Both the position numbers and the translations under genes were made by a program. A stretch of DNA of 64,000 nt from Symsagittifera roscoffensis. Its lineage: Eukaryota; Xenacoelomorpha; Acoela; Convolutidae. Below, one piece after another: positions 10,530 through 21,300 of the stretch. The notes under the pieces are model-generated. The model had not been told where the DNA came from, searched no databases, and saw only the letters and a program-made list of their open reading frames with translations. Position 1 is the first letter of the stretch. Every line of letters starts with the position of its first letter. The DNA lies in NCBI RefSeq assembly GCF_963678635.1, contig NC_087070.1:30096390-30160389 (forward strand), written 5' to 3'.

Positions 10530-11935
10530 TGCATCCACTACATGACAGTTTATTAACCACTCTTGACTTGAGGTCATTAGAAAAAGCTGACTTCAGTGAT
10601 GATAAACATGATTCTAGTTTTCTTGTGGTGAAAACCACTTGAACGTTAGTTATTTTTCGTAACCTGTTAGCAAAATATTGGCTCTGGTTACCTCTATATT
10701 GCACCATCAGCATTGGGGGCTTCCCATCCTTTGGTGATTGAACTGACAAACCCCTGTCACTATCGAGGGACTTGCCCTTACCCTCGATGATCTTGCACAA
10801 GGCGTCTGAAGCCACCTTTGCGGACCAATTTTCAGGGTACTGATTTGTCAGCCATTGCGCCCTATTAGTTTCCATAGCCTTATCAAATTGCTCCCAGCTA
10901 GATGTACTCCTAAAAACCCTGTGTACAGTGCCTTGGATAACACTACGCTTATACTGAGTTGGGGCGCAGCTTCTATAGTTCAGTATAGTCCCTGTATCTG
11001 TTGGTTTTTGATACCAACTGCAAGTTACACGCCTACCCTGCGATACATTTATGTTCAAATCCAGGAACGGCAAATTCCCATCCGAATTAGTTTTCTCTAG
11101 AGTGAACTGCAAAATTGGATGATGAGAATTGGCGGCATCGAGAAGACAACTCGGCTCCCCTCTGACTGTTCTAACAATGTCATCCGCATACCTGAGGAAC
11201 AATTTCACCAGGGGAGTATCCTTCTCCTTGTTCTTAGCTCGGCAGCAGCTTTCACAGTACCAGACTATCTCGGTTATTGATGCTTATACGTCATCGAATA
11301 TTTTCCCGCATTTTATATGATACCAGTTTCGAAAACTCGCATTCAACCCCTTTTGATCTATATGTGACTTTCCTGCTGCAACATGGGCACAAGCCGTTTT
11401 TGTCATTAATTTGCTGTACCCCGTTCTCACCGGTATTTGTTGTCGTAGAGCAAATTCGTACTCTTTCAGCCATAAGTTTGCCAGAATTACAGCGAGAGAC
11501 GCGCCCATTGCTGAACCATTAACTTGTACATACCATGAATCATTACACTTGAAATATACTTTGCTGACTGCCATATTCAAAAGCCTTTTCATGGTTGCTC
11601 TTTGATTTTCAGGAGGAGACTCCTGGCTGTACAGCTTCTGTTAAGCAATTTCAATTTCTTCCTTCAGGGGAACGTTGGTGTACAAACTTTTCACATCAAG
11701 AGATATTATGGTTTCATCCGGATCTAGAGCAATGTTTTCTATTTTTTCTCTAGCCTCTTTAGTATTGGTTTCTATATTTGCTCCATCGATGTTGTCAAAA
11801 AACTTTGCAAGCATTTTGTTAAGTTTCTCATACGAGCTGCCTGGAAGTGATAGTACTGGTCGTAGTGGTGTCTCATCCTTGTGTACCTTAGCTAAACCGT
11901 ACAAACGGGCGGGTTGCCCCCTGTTGATCTCATCT
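10530..11935 (-). pseudogene. PLE1 reverse transcriptase remnant
   Basis: Fragments in order: RT motifs up to SLDVKSLYTNVPL (11904-11641); motif B region GSAMGASLAVILANLWL with a decayed PHD-finger stretch behind it (CPCCSRKVTYRSKGVEC in one frame, NWYHIKCGKIFDD in another; 11592-11284); then motif C as YADDIVRTVRGE, FLDLNINV and the thumb region to LSCSGC (11208-10530). The frame changes several times, so this copy is not functional. The same order is seen in PLE2 and PLE3. Confidence 0.85.
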
Positions 11936-12284
11936 TAGAATTGGTTCAGCAAGTTGTTATTAAGGGATAGGCCAGGAATTGCTGTAACAAGGCTCTCGTA
12001 TTGCTTTTTCTCACCTGTGTTAAGGGTGTTGATGCTGTGGAACAGGGAGCTAGCTGCTACAATTTGAAAAATTTCGGTAACTCAAATAAAAATTGGCCAT
12101 ATTTTACGTATCGATAAAAAAAACACTATAAAAATTCTCTATAAAATGATGAAAATCATTAAAAATTTTTACACTGGCCCTTTAATGGGAAAACAGTTGG
12201 AATTTCAAGCTCCTCGCTTTTTGGTTTATCACGAATTTACGAAGTAAAATTGAAGAAATTTTTGCTAAAAAGTAAATTTCAAAC

Positions 12285-12311
12285 GTTTTCGCAACTATGT
12301 GCATCGTCAGG
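12285..12311 (-). other. Hammerhead-ribozyme-like motif of PLE1
   Basis: On the minus strand: CCTGACGA, a short stem-loop sequence, then GCGAAAAC. This matches the CUGANGA and GAAA boxes of the hammerhead core. PLEs are known to carry hammerhead ribozymes in their terminal repeats. Stem II is imperfect here, and I could not settle stems I and III by eye. Confidence 0.4.
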
Positions 12312-12540
12312 ATTTTTACAATAAACTACTCTAAATGACGATAAAACATCAAAGTTGAAGCTATATGTAATGGTGAACATTTCGAAAGCGAGCAGCAATA
12401 CAATACACGTCAATTTTATACTGGCTAAGGGCCAGTATAAAAATTTCTAATGATTTTCATCAATGTATAGGGAATTCTAATGGTATTTTTATCGATACGT
12501 AAAATATGGCCGATTTTTATTTGAGTTACCGAAATGTTTC

Positions 12541-13171
12541 ATATTTTAGCAGCTAGCTCCCTGTTCCACAGCATCATCACCCTTAACAAATGTGAGAAAA
12601 AGCAAAACGAGAGCCTTGTTAGAGCAATTCCTGGCCTATCCCTTAATAACAACTTGCTGCACCAAAGAAAGAACCTCTGACGATTAGTGGAAGACAGTCC
12701 ACTGAAGGAGAAAAAAAGTGGTTGTGGCACGACGTGGTGAACAACACCATTAGCAGCCACAGAACAAACAACTATCGCCCAGCCGGTGTCGAGGGGCTGA
12801 CAAACTAATTGAAGTCGAAGAAGCAGCAGATATTGGCGATCGTTTATTGCAGAAAAGAAGGAACGCCCGACTTGTTTAGTCAGCTTCTCGGAACAGGCGT
12901 GCTCATTATTCCAGCTACAAAACGGCTACTCTCCAAGAGCAAGCAAAACGACCCGGAGCAGCTCAAGGAATATTTGAAGCTGCACCAGAGTGCTGAATTG
13001 GAGCTGAAATCTCTGCGATTGGTAGTGGCACACAAAGAAAGGCTGTCAGAGCTGATTGGCAATATCAGGGGCAAACAACAGAAACCATCACAGACAAGGA
13101 GGAAGGCGAAAGCAAGACGTGAGCAGAAGCTGAAGGTAGAGGAAAAGTCTGCGCTTCAAAGACAGGGGTGA
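12541..13171 (+). pseudogene. PLE2 ORF1 (unknown function)
   Basis: The copy is broken in its first half; the readable second half is 12809-13171. It corresponds to the 230-codon ORF1 of PLE3: shared elements are a start like VAASSL-HS, PGLSLN, a GTP/S-D-L-F/RNQL segment ending in G-V/I-L-V/I-IP, then a basic, coiled-coil-like tail with LELKSLR and a terminal K/R/Q-rich stretch. I do not recognise the family. The basic tail suggests nucleic-acid binding, which is an inference. It lies directly upstream of the RT ORF. Confidence 0.6.
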
Positions 13172-13302
13172 GAAGAGTGTGATTTGTTTTGCTTTGTGCC
13201 TTGTGAGTTTCATTACTCGTGGCCTGCAAAACAATGACCACAGTACTTTTGCCTGCTGTTTAGTTCAGTCAAATTTTAAAAAGAAAACTAACTTGGAAAA
13301 TT

Positions 13303-15848
13303 GTGTTAGACTATTTAAAGTTCTTTAAAAAAGTTCAAGTATCTGTACATAGACTGAAGTTTCTGAGAAAATGTCTGAAAAACTATCTAATACCGGACTT
13401 TTTGAAATTTAGGGTCCGCGAGAACGGGTTTTTTTCGGACCAAGCTGTGCATAATTTTCAATTGAAACTACTAAGGACTGAAACTTCTAGGGCAAATGAG
13501 GATGGGAAAAGGTACGAGGAGTTGCTAATGAAAGCAAGATCACTGGTGCAAAAAGAAATTGACGAACAATGGTGGGCTTCCATTTTCCGCTTCGTTAGGC
13601 GTCAAGTTGAGGCAAGCTTAAAAACAACATCAGAAAACCAAAGAAAAAAATTTGTAAAACTGTCCGAGAGACAAGTTAAACCTATTGGGGGAGAAATGAG
13701 CGATCAGTTGAAGTACTTGATAACATTGAACTGCCTGAATGGGTATATGAAGTGCTATCAATGGGCCCGAAGCATCCCCTTAGAGACAAATTTAACGAAA
13801 CACATTTTTTTTGCGGATATCGACATTTTCCTCTCACAATTAAAAAATCAAAAAACATCTGGTGAAACGTTATGTGAAACAGAAGCCGCGGCAAAGGCCT
13901 ATGCAAAAAACGTAAGGCAAACCCCAAGAGACAAAGCCGTTGAAAAAACGAGGAAATATCTCAAACATAATGGGTTGCTGGCTGTGCCTTTTGATAAAGG
14001 GGTTGGTTTTTGCATAATGAGGAAACAAACATATGAATAAAAGCTGGAATCTCTGTTGCAATCTGCTCAGTTTGTGAAAAAAAGATGCAACCACTGATGA
14101 GGTGATGCTGAAAATTGAGAAGGATCTTAACAAAGAATTACTAGCCATGAACAAAAGAGACGAGATAACTGATCAATTATAGTCTAAGATGAGGTCAACA
14201 GTGGGGCAACCCGCCCGTTTGTACGGTTTAGCTAAGGTACATAAGGATGAGACACCCCTACGACCAGTACTATCACTTCCAGGCAGCTCGTATGAGAATC
14301 TTAACAAAATGCTTGCAAAGTTTTTTGACAACATCGATGGAGCAAATATAGAAACCAATATTAAAGAGGCTAGAGAAACAATTGAAAACATTGCTCTAGA
14401 TCCGGATGAAACCATAATATCTCTTGATGTGAAAAATTTGTACATAACGTTCCCCTGAAGGAGGCAATTGAAATTGCTTTACAGAAGCTGTACAGCCAGG
14501 AGTCTCCTCCTGAAATTCAAAGAGCAACCATGAAAAGGCTTTTGAATATGGCGGTCAGCAAAGTATATTTCAAGTGTACTAACTCATGGTATGTACAAGT
14601 TGATGGTTTAGCAATGGGCGTGTCTCTCGTTGTAATTCTGGCAAACTTATGGCTGAAAGAGTACGATTTTGCTCTACGACAAGAAATACCGGTGGGAATG
14701 GAGGTACGGCAAATTAATGACAAAAACGGCTTGTGCCATGTTGCAGCAGGAATGTCACATATAGATCAAAGGGGGGTGAATGCGAGTTTTTGAAACTGGT
14801 ATCATCTAAAATGCGGAAAAACATTCGATGACGTATAAGCATCAATAACCGAGATAGTCTGGTACTGTGAAAGCTGCTGCCGAGCTATGAACAAGGAGAA
14901 GGATACTCCCCAGGTGAAATTGTTCCTCAGGTATGTGGATGACCTTGTTAGAACAGTCAGAGGGGAGCCGAGTTGTCTTCTCGATGCCGCCAATTCTCTT
15001 CATTCAATTTTGCAGTTCACTGTAGAGAAAACTAATTCGGAGGGGAATTTGCCGTTTCTGGATATGAACACAAATGCACCGCAGGCTAGGCGTGTAACTT
15101 GCAGTTGGTATCAAAAACTATCAGATACAGTGACTATACTGAACTATAGAAGCTGCGCCCCAACTCAGTATAAGCGTAGTGTTATCCAAGGCACTGTACA
15201 CAGGGTTTTTAGGAGTACATCTAGCTGGGAGCAATTTGATAAGGCTATGGAAACTAATGGGGCGCAATGGCTGACAAATCATTCCCTGAAAATTGGTCCG
15301 CAAAGATGGCTTCAGACGCCTTGTGCAAGATCATCGAGGGTAAGGGCAAGCCCCTGGATAGTGAGAGGTGTTTGTCAGTTCAATCACCAAAAGATGGGAA
15401 GCCACCAATGCTGATGGTGCAATATAGAGGTAACCAGAGCCAATATTTTGCTAACAGGTTACGAAAAATAACTAACGTTCAAGTGGTTTTCACCACAAGA
15501 AAACTAGAATCATGTTTATCATCACTGAAGTCAGCTTTTTCTAATGACCTCAAGTCAAGAGTGGTTTATAAACTGTCATGTATTGGATGCACTTCCAACT
15601 AAGTCGGACAAACTGTTCGACATTTGACCACTAGAAATGAGGAACATAAGAAAGCAGACTCACTGGTAGGCCTCCACCTTCAGCAATGCCAACTTGAGGG
15701 AAATAGCGCAGATCTTAGTTGGGAAATTGTAGATAGGTCAAACAACCAAACAAAATTGCTAACACTAGAGGCAATACATATCAGGAAAGAGAAACCGGGA
15801 GTTAACACTGAAAATTTAGACCCAAAAAATTTTTGGTTTTTTATTTAA
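13303..15848 (+). pseudogene. PLE2 RT-GIY-YIG polyprotein (broken)
   Basis: The N-terminal PLE region runs 13303-14040 (LIPDFLKFR, ...KLSERQ). The RT follows: GQPARLYGLAKVHKDETPLRPVLS (14200-14290, written here as two motifs GQPARLYGLAKVH and TPLRPVLSLPGSS), ETIISLDVKNLY, motif B GLAMGVSLVVILANLWL (14600-14650), then motif C LRYVDDLVRTVRGE (14920-14960) and NLPFLDMN. Next is the thumb with YRSCAPTQYKRSVIQGTVHRVF, given here only by its position (15145-15210). A GIY-YIG domain comes last (15560-15830) with VGQTVRHLTTRNEEHKK and the conserved LLTLEAIHIRKEKPGVNT tail. Between motifs B and C (14730-14880) lies a decayed version of the PHD finger seen intact in PLE3. Confidence 0.85.
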
Positions 15849-16084
15849 AACGTACATGTCTAAATCAAAATTATGACTCAGAAACTTCCAGACAAATTAA
15901 TTCAAAAATTTTTAATTTATTTTAGAGGTTAAAAGTATTTTAATCTTATTAGTAATTTAGAGGTCAACTCTGCTTGGCTAATTTTTTATCATGATGGTTT
16001 AAAACCAAATTGTATGGGATTAATTGTAAATAACATTTGTAAATTGATGTTTTATTGTCATTTAGATTAGTTTATTGTAAAAAA

Positions 16085-16111
16085 CCTGACGATGCACATA
16101 GTTGCGAAAAC
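16085..16111 (+). other. Hammerhead-ribozyme-like motif of PLE2
   Basis: CCTGACGA, a 13-base spacer and GCGAAAAC: the CUGANGA and GAAA boxes in the PLE 3' region. It is the same sequence as in PLE1, so it was conserved between copies. Catalytic ability is not shown. Confidence 0.45.
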
Positions 16112-16172
16112 GTTTAAAATTTACTTTTTCGCAAACATTTCTATATGTAATGGGTTGCTTGATTGTTCTGAT

Positions 16173-16586
16173 GGTGAATACCCATAGGTTCCATTATTCA
16201 TAGGTTCCAAAATAAAAAATCAGTCGCATAAGTTCCAAAATATATCTTCTTGAATTCTGATTGGTTGAATTTTGAGCTAACGAATTTATGGATCGATTGT
16301 TTACTGTTCAAAGAGCGTAAACTCAAGCTGCAGAATAGTGACCGCCGCAGCCGCGCCAACGTGTTGCGAGCTTGTCACCAAAGCGTAAGACTCTAAACAA
16401 AATTTAGAGCCTGTTATCGCCGCAAAGCTGCGACGCGCGCGTAGCCCGCCCACCGGCGACCTTAAATCGAGACTCGTCTAATTTAGTCTTTTGACCAATT
16501 GAAAAGATTTGGAACTTCTGCGACTGCATTTTATTTTGGAACCTATGGGACTGATTTTTTTATTTTGGAACTTAAGAATACGCACC
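16173..16586. mobile_element. hAT-type MITE, copy 1 (GGAACC subfamily)
   Basis: This is a 414-bp element flanked by the 8-bp direct repeat GTTCTGAT (16165-16172 and 16587-16594). The ends are inverted (GGTGAATACC on the left, GGTGCGTATT on the right in reverse complement). Behind each end are inverted repeats of the word TAGGTTCCAAAAT with TCAGTCG/CCATA. The middle is a CG-rich core (16339-16470) shared with the two copies near 42.6 and 48.6 kb. No ORF is present. An 8-bp target duplication and short TIRs fit a non-autonomous hAT element. Confidence 0.8.
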
Positions 16587-16594
16587 GTTCTGAT

Positions 16595-16718
16595 ATTGCT
16601 GTTGTTGTCGATTTACAGCAAGGCTGAAAAATAAACTCCTTTCTGCGTATATAAACTGTGTGTTTTTTGATATATGCCCAAGATCTTAATCTATCATTTT
16701 GAATTGTTAGCAAAGTAA
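16595..16718. other. Spacer between MITE copy 1 and LTR B
   Basis: 124 bp of AT-rich sequence. I see no gene or repeat in it. It may be PLE2 3' sequence or older host DNA. Confidence 0.4.
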
Positions 16719-17630
16719 TGTAACATTCGCCCAAATACTAGACAGTGACGGAGCGTAGAAAAAGTACCTATAGACGACTGGCCTGCCTCAGTTACCTAAA
16801 TTCTACTCCTTTTTCACCGTCTCCACCTAGTCAGTTGATTTTCTGGTCTGTTTAAGATTAAGTAAAAAGTTACCATTCTTAGGCCATCAGTCAAACGACT
16901 TTTGATCAGCCTTCGCTTACATGCGAAGACAACCACATAGCTGGGGCTCGGATCGCCAGACTATGTAATCGCTGTTAAAAACACGGCTCGAATATCATAT
17001 TTTACAATTTTTTTGGTGACAGTTCTTTATTAAACCCATTGGAGATGGATTGACCCTTTCCTTTTCCTAGCTACTCATATTCTCAAATAACAATAAATAA
17101 CGTTGTTAATTCAAATGTTTAGGACATCAGAATTGCTAAAAAGTTAGTTTACTATAGTCTTTCACCATATATCAGTCTCTGGGGGCCGAGCCTCCACTTC
17201 CGCGCTCTCCCAGTAATAACGTCGTTATCACTCTATATTTGTGGCACGGGAGGATACTGCTTCTTCCGTCTGCCCCGCTGAAGCCTCCATTCCTTCTGTC
17301 GACTTCAATTAGTTGTCTTATCGAGTGCGATCGTCAAGATAAGAGGCATCGTTGTTTAATTCGTTCTCTTCCTACTGTCTTGCACTTGTTCGGTTGTTGT
17401 TGTGTTTTTTCTATATTTCCTGGCTAAACATGGCCGTTTTTGCATTTCTCAGAAATATAACGCCGCGATTCGAATTTTTCTAAAAATTTTCATCTGAGTT
17501 ATTCTAGCCTCCTTCACATCAATATGAGACGACTAAGGCATCTAATGTTGTTTTCGTGCTGCGACGGAAGGTTCCGCTGTGCCAATCGGTGGGAATGGCA
17601 GATAATCTGCGAACAGTCCCCTTCAATGTC
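16719..17630 (-). repeat. 3' LTR of element B
   Basis: It starts TGTAACATTCGCCC, the same 14 bases as the LTR of element A, and aligns in patches along its length (CGACTGGCC, TTTTTCACCGTCTCC, a GGAGATGGAT/CCCTT block, an ATGGCCGTT block, CGGAAGG near the right end). The right boundary is approximate. The divergence from LTR A is large, so they are separate, old insertions or different subfamilies. Confidence 0.65.
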
Positions 17631-18356
17631 CCTTTTGATCGCATAACGCCGGGTTATCGTCAAGTAGTGATCCAGTTTTCTATAATTAACTTTAAAAAAC
17701 GCATTGAAAATTTGAAATTTATCTACTCCACCTCAATTCACCGCGTTTCATAAATGACATCGTACTACATTTCACTGCCTTTCAACATTTTTGCAAATTT
17801 TGCTCTATGGCGAGTGTCCTAGATAAAATTTCTTCTCTGACTACTTACGTCATCTCGCCATAAAATTTCTTCTCGCTCTTGCTGATTAAAAAACTGTTAC
17901 GTGGCACGGCCACGCACCCGCTAAAATTAACTTAATGTCATTCACCAAGTATATTCATTCATATATGCTTTTGCCTCAATATTAAAACTAAGGAGAGGCA
18001 ATGAGGTACTCACCCTCTTCCAGCGAGCGTACCCAAACACTACCGGGTCGCCACACAGTGAAAACGTGTCTCACACAGGTTAAAAACTTCAGTCGGGTTT
18101 AAATAGATAAGTATACTCAGCTATGTTCTTTATATATATGTAAATAGCATCAACTAAAACTTTCATTGTTATTCAACAATTGCAACAATTTAACAATTTT
18201 CGAAGCCTGATTTAACCAAATTACAACAAAACAAAAAGTTAAACAGTTTCAATAATCAAGTTTAGTTGATTGGTACAAGTTTTAGCGCACAAAGACAATT
18301 AAGTTTCTCTCTCTCTCTCTCTTCATTTCTATCCGTCATTCCATTGCCTCTTGCTC
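17631..18356. other. Untranslated 3' segment of element B
   Basis: About 725 bp, AT-rich, with no supportable coding sequence. It has a CT microsatellite at 18306-18325 and a small palindrome GTGGCACGGCCAC near 17900. Confidence 0.5.
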
Positions 18357-21300
18357 CTATTTTGCTACTTCACTATCCTCCAGGACTTTCTTCAGCATGT
18401 TAACGGAGTTGCGGGCCGTGCCCCAACTATCCTGTTCTAGCAGCTTCGGTTTGCAACAAGGCAGTAAGTCTACGTTCACCTTTTGCTCCCGGTTCCTGAA
18501 AAAGCTGTTATGCAGGCATAGGCTCACATTCCGTTCTAGGTCAGCTTGTAAGACCTCTTTCTTTTCTTGATCAGTATCACAAGGCGTTCCAGCTACTCGC
18601 TTCACCGCAGTGGTTGAAGCGTTCCTGTGCGTCAGGAATACTCTCTTATAGGCTCTCGGTTCTATATCTAGCTGGAAGGGTTGATAGGTTTCTGTGTTTC
18701 TGGACATATGACGCTTCGTGCGTTCTTACATCCATGACGTCATGACTGCCCGGAACCAAGGTATCAACCTCTGCCTCGCCCATACTCTCTCAATGGCCCT
18801 GGGTATCCTCAGAACCTTGCAGGTGGTTTTGAAAAGATCGAAAGTGTGGTTACATTTCACGCTACTTAGTTGCTCAGACGTCAGCATCGAGGTTTCCTGC
18901 TCGTTCGTGCCCGCGTTGGCTTCAAACCATCTCACCGCCAGCATAGCACTAACTACCACTATCGACACTGGCTGGTTTTGGTCTGGCAACCCCGTGGAAA
19001 ACAACTCCTCCACGTCCCATACTAACACCAGATTCCCGCGCTTGGGGCACCATAACGCCTGCGCCAGGCAGTGACAAGGATACTCCCCATGGGTCATTAA
19101 GATGTTCCTTCGGGTCCGGTATTCTGAAGCGCCTAGTAACGGTTCCACTTCTGTCATAATTCGATGTACATCGTCTTTTTCATCAATGGTGGGAAGTTCG
19201 TTGGGTAACATTCCGCTCGCCTTCTTCTTCTGGAATTCGCTCACCTTACCCTCGCTCAACCTCATGAAATTCTCACCCACTACGTCCTGCAACTCGCCTT
19301 CAGATCTCTTTCGTCAGTAAGTCATACGATTTCTCCGACATTCTGGCCAACCTCACGCATTTTGGTACGGAGAAGAGTTGGTCAACCAACACCTGCTGCG
19401 TCCTCACATCCATCACCACCATGTGCGTAGGGTATTTAATATTGCAATATGGTGCAAAACTCGGAAACTCGAGATACTTCGAGCCAGTAGGCCTATGATA
19501 AGCCTCATTGTCCTTCAGATTCATTTTATTTTCCAGAGCTTCTCGTCAATCTCCAAATTTCTGCTCCGTTTTCAATGCTCCAGGGAACACTCAAGGACGT
19601 AAACAGTCCATGGGCACGCTTCAGGCGTTCCAACGACTCGATCGAGCTGGTCATGCTGCAAATCCCAAAGCAGTAATCAAGTTTACTTCCGATACTCCAT
19701 GACAGTCCGCAATCAATTCCGTTTCACTCTTATCCGACATGCTTAGTCTTCCTACAATTTAGCTAGTTGGCTATGTTGCTCACTCAGCGTATTTACGCAA
19801 TGGCCCGTACCACATACGTGACCTTCCATCCCACAATTGGAAGCTAGATAAGCGCCCTGTTTCAACCAATTACTTGGAGAACTGCCCTCGGACGATTCCG
19901 TTGCTGGTTTGCCGTTCTTCTTTGCTACTTTCTTGGCCAAAAGATGGTGTATTACGGCCAAATCATGCAGACTCGCGTCATCATTCAAATCCGATGCGAG
20001 ATCATATCCCAGATCAAACCGGCGTTCGGATGTGGGCACCATGAAAGATTCATGAGCTCCAACATGGTTACCAAGCTGGTCTTCAAGGGACCGTCCCAAG
20101 AACCACATTCAAAGCTCACTTGCCCCTTCAGCTCGAGAACCGAGGGTTCAACCACTTGTTCCTCCAAAATGATACCCAGTTTGGGTTGTTCCACCATTAA
20201 CATGCCGGTGTCTTTGACTCTCTCGACCCAGAAATCAAGGGTTATGACCTGTTCATAGTCAAAATATGCTTCCCTGGCCTCCTCATCCAAAAGGGGTTAA
20301 ACGCTATTCCTGGTATGCCGAACACGCAAAGAAATGACTTCAGCTTACCCAACGTTGCATAATCCTTGGGATCTCTAACTGCTTCAATGGATTCCCGACT
20401 CACCTTCAGCTCCTTGTTAGAATATCTCCTCACTTCCTCTAGCCTGCGGTGGCCCCCATATCGTTAGACTCCTTAGTCGGTATCAGCAGCGGCATGTCCT
20501 GATATAATTCCAGGAGAGCCCTTAGAAAGATTCGTTCTCGATCAACTCCCCCTTGCCGAATGGTTTTTTTACATTCCTCTAAAACAGGAATGGGGATACA
20601 ATCCACCACAAATCGAAGAAAACAAAGGGCATCTTTGCGCTTGGCCCAGGCTATCGCAGAGTCATCTCTACTAATCAACGTGCGCAGGGCTTCCATCAGT
20701 TCAGGTTCCTGCTCCTTCGATTTCGAATCATTACTAGATTCATATTCTGATCTTTTGATTCCCATCAGGCACCAAGCCAATCGCACTTACAAGTCAGTCC
20801 TCGTACATGGGTGGGCTAGGTATGCTGCCACCGTCGCAGGCGCATGCATGGTTTCATCGAAGTATCTCTGGAGGGCATCTCTGGATTTCGTTCGCCTCCG
20901 AGAACATCACAGTGCCGTACTCTTTTCGTTTCAGATTAGAGTTTTCTGTCAATTCCTGTAAGTAATCCTGCATGGCATTCTTTTCATTCCAGGCCATCAA
21001 GTGCCCTTTTGCTGATTTCCTCGCCTCGAGCATCTCCACATAGCCTCCGGCGGAATCACCCATGTGGACTAAGTCGGGTATTGTGTCCCTCCAGCTTCAT
21101 CCGTGCCAGGTTTGTTCGCGAGGGCTTATAGTCATCAAGCCCACCAGATCCACACTGGCTGATGACATCCATTTCAAGCTTTGTATCCGCCAAGGTCCAT
21201 GGCTTTTTCTTCGACCTCGTGGCTGTTGAGGTCAAACCTGCCAATAACATAGGGGGTATTAAGTTTTCTTTCTCTGACACGGCCAACGCCGCACCATCTC

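Larger units (their letters stand above)
10530..12375 (-). mobile_element. Penelope-like element PLE1, internally deleted
   Basis: Minus-strand order: a 5' region with a hammerhead-like motif (12285-12311), the first ~40 codons of the PLE ORF1 (around 12060-11940), then a direct jump into the RT at RGQPARLYGLAKVH (11900). Most of ORF1 and the N-terminal part of the RT ORF are missing compared with PLE2 and PLE3. It stops at 10530 in the first codons of the GIY-YIG domain, where element A is inserted. The rest is presumably on the far side of element A, outside the window. It is closely related to PLE2, which lies head-to-head with it. Confidence 0.85.
12376..16165 (+). mobile_element. Penelope-like element PLE2
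   Basis: This plus-strand PLE has a 5' region (12376-12540) that is an inverted copy of the PLE1 5' region (about 12065-12190), then ORF1, a GT-AG-bounded spacer, an RT ORF, a C-terminal GIY-YIG nuclease domain and a 3' region with the hammerhead-like motif. It ends near 16165, where the hAT MITE target site begins. The reading frames carry roughly eight to ten breaks, so it is a dead copy. The left boundary with PLE1 near 12375 is approximate. Confidence 0.85.
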
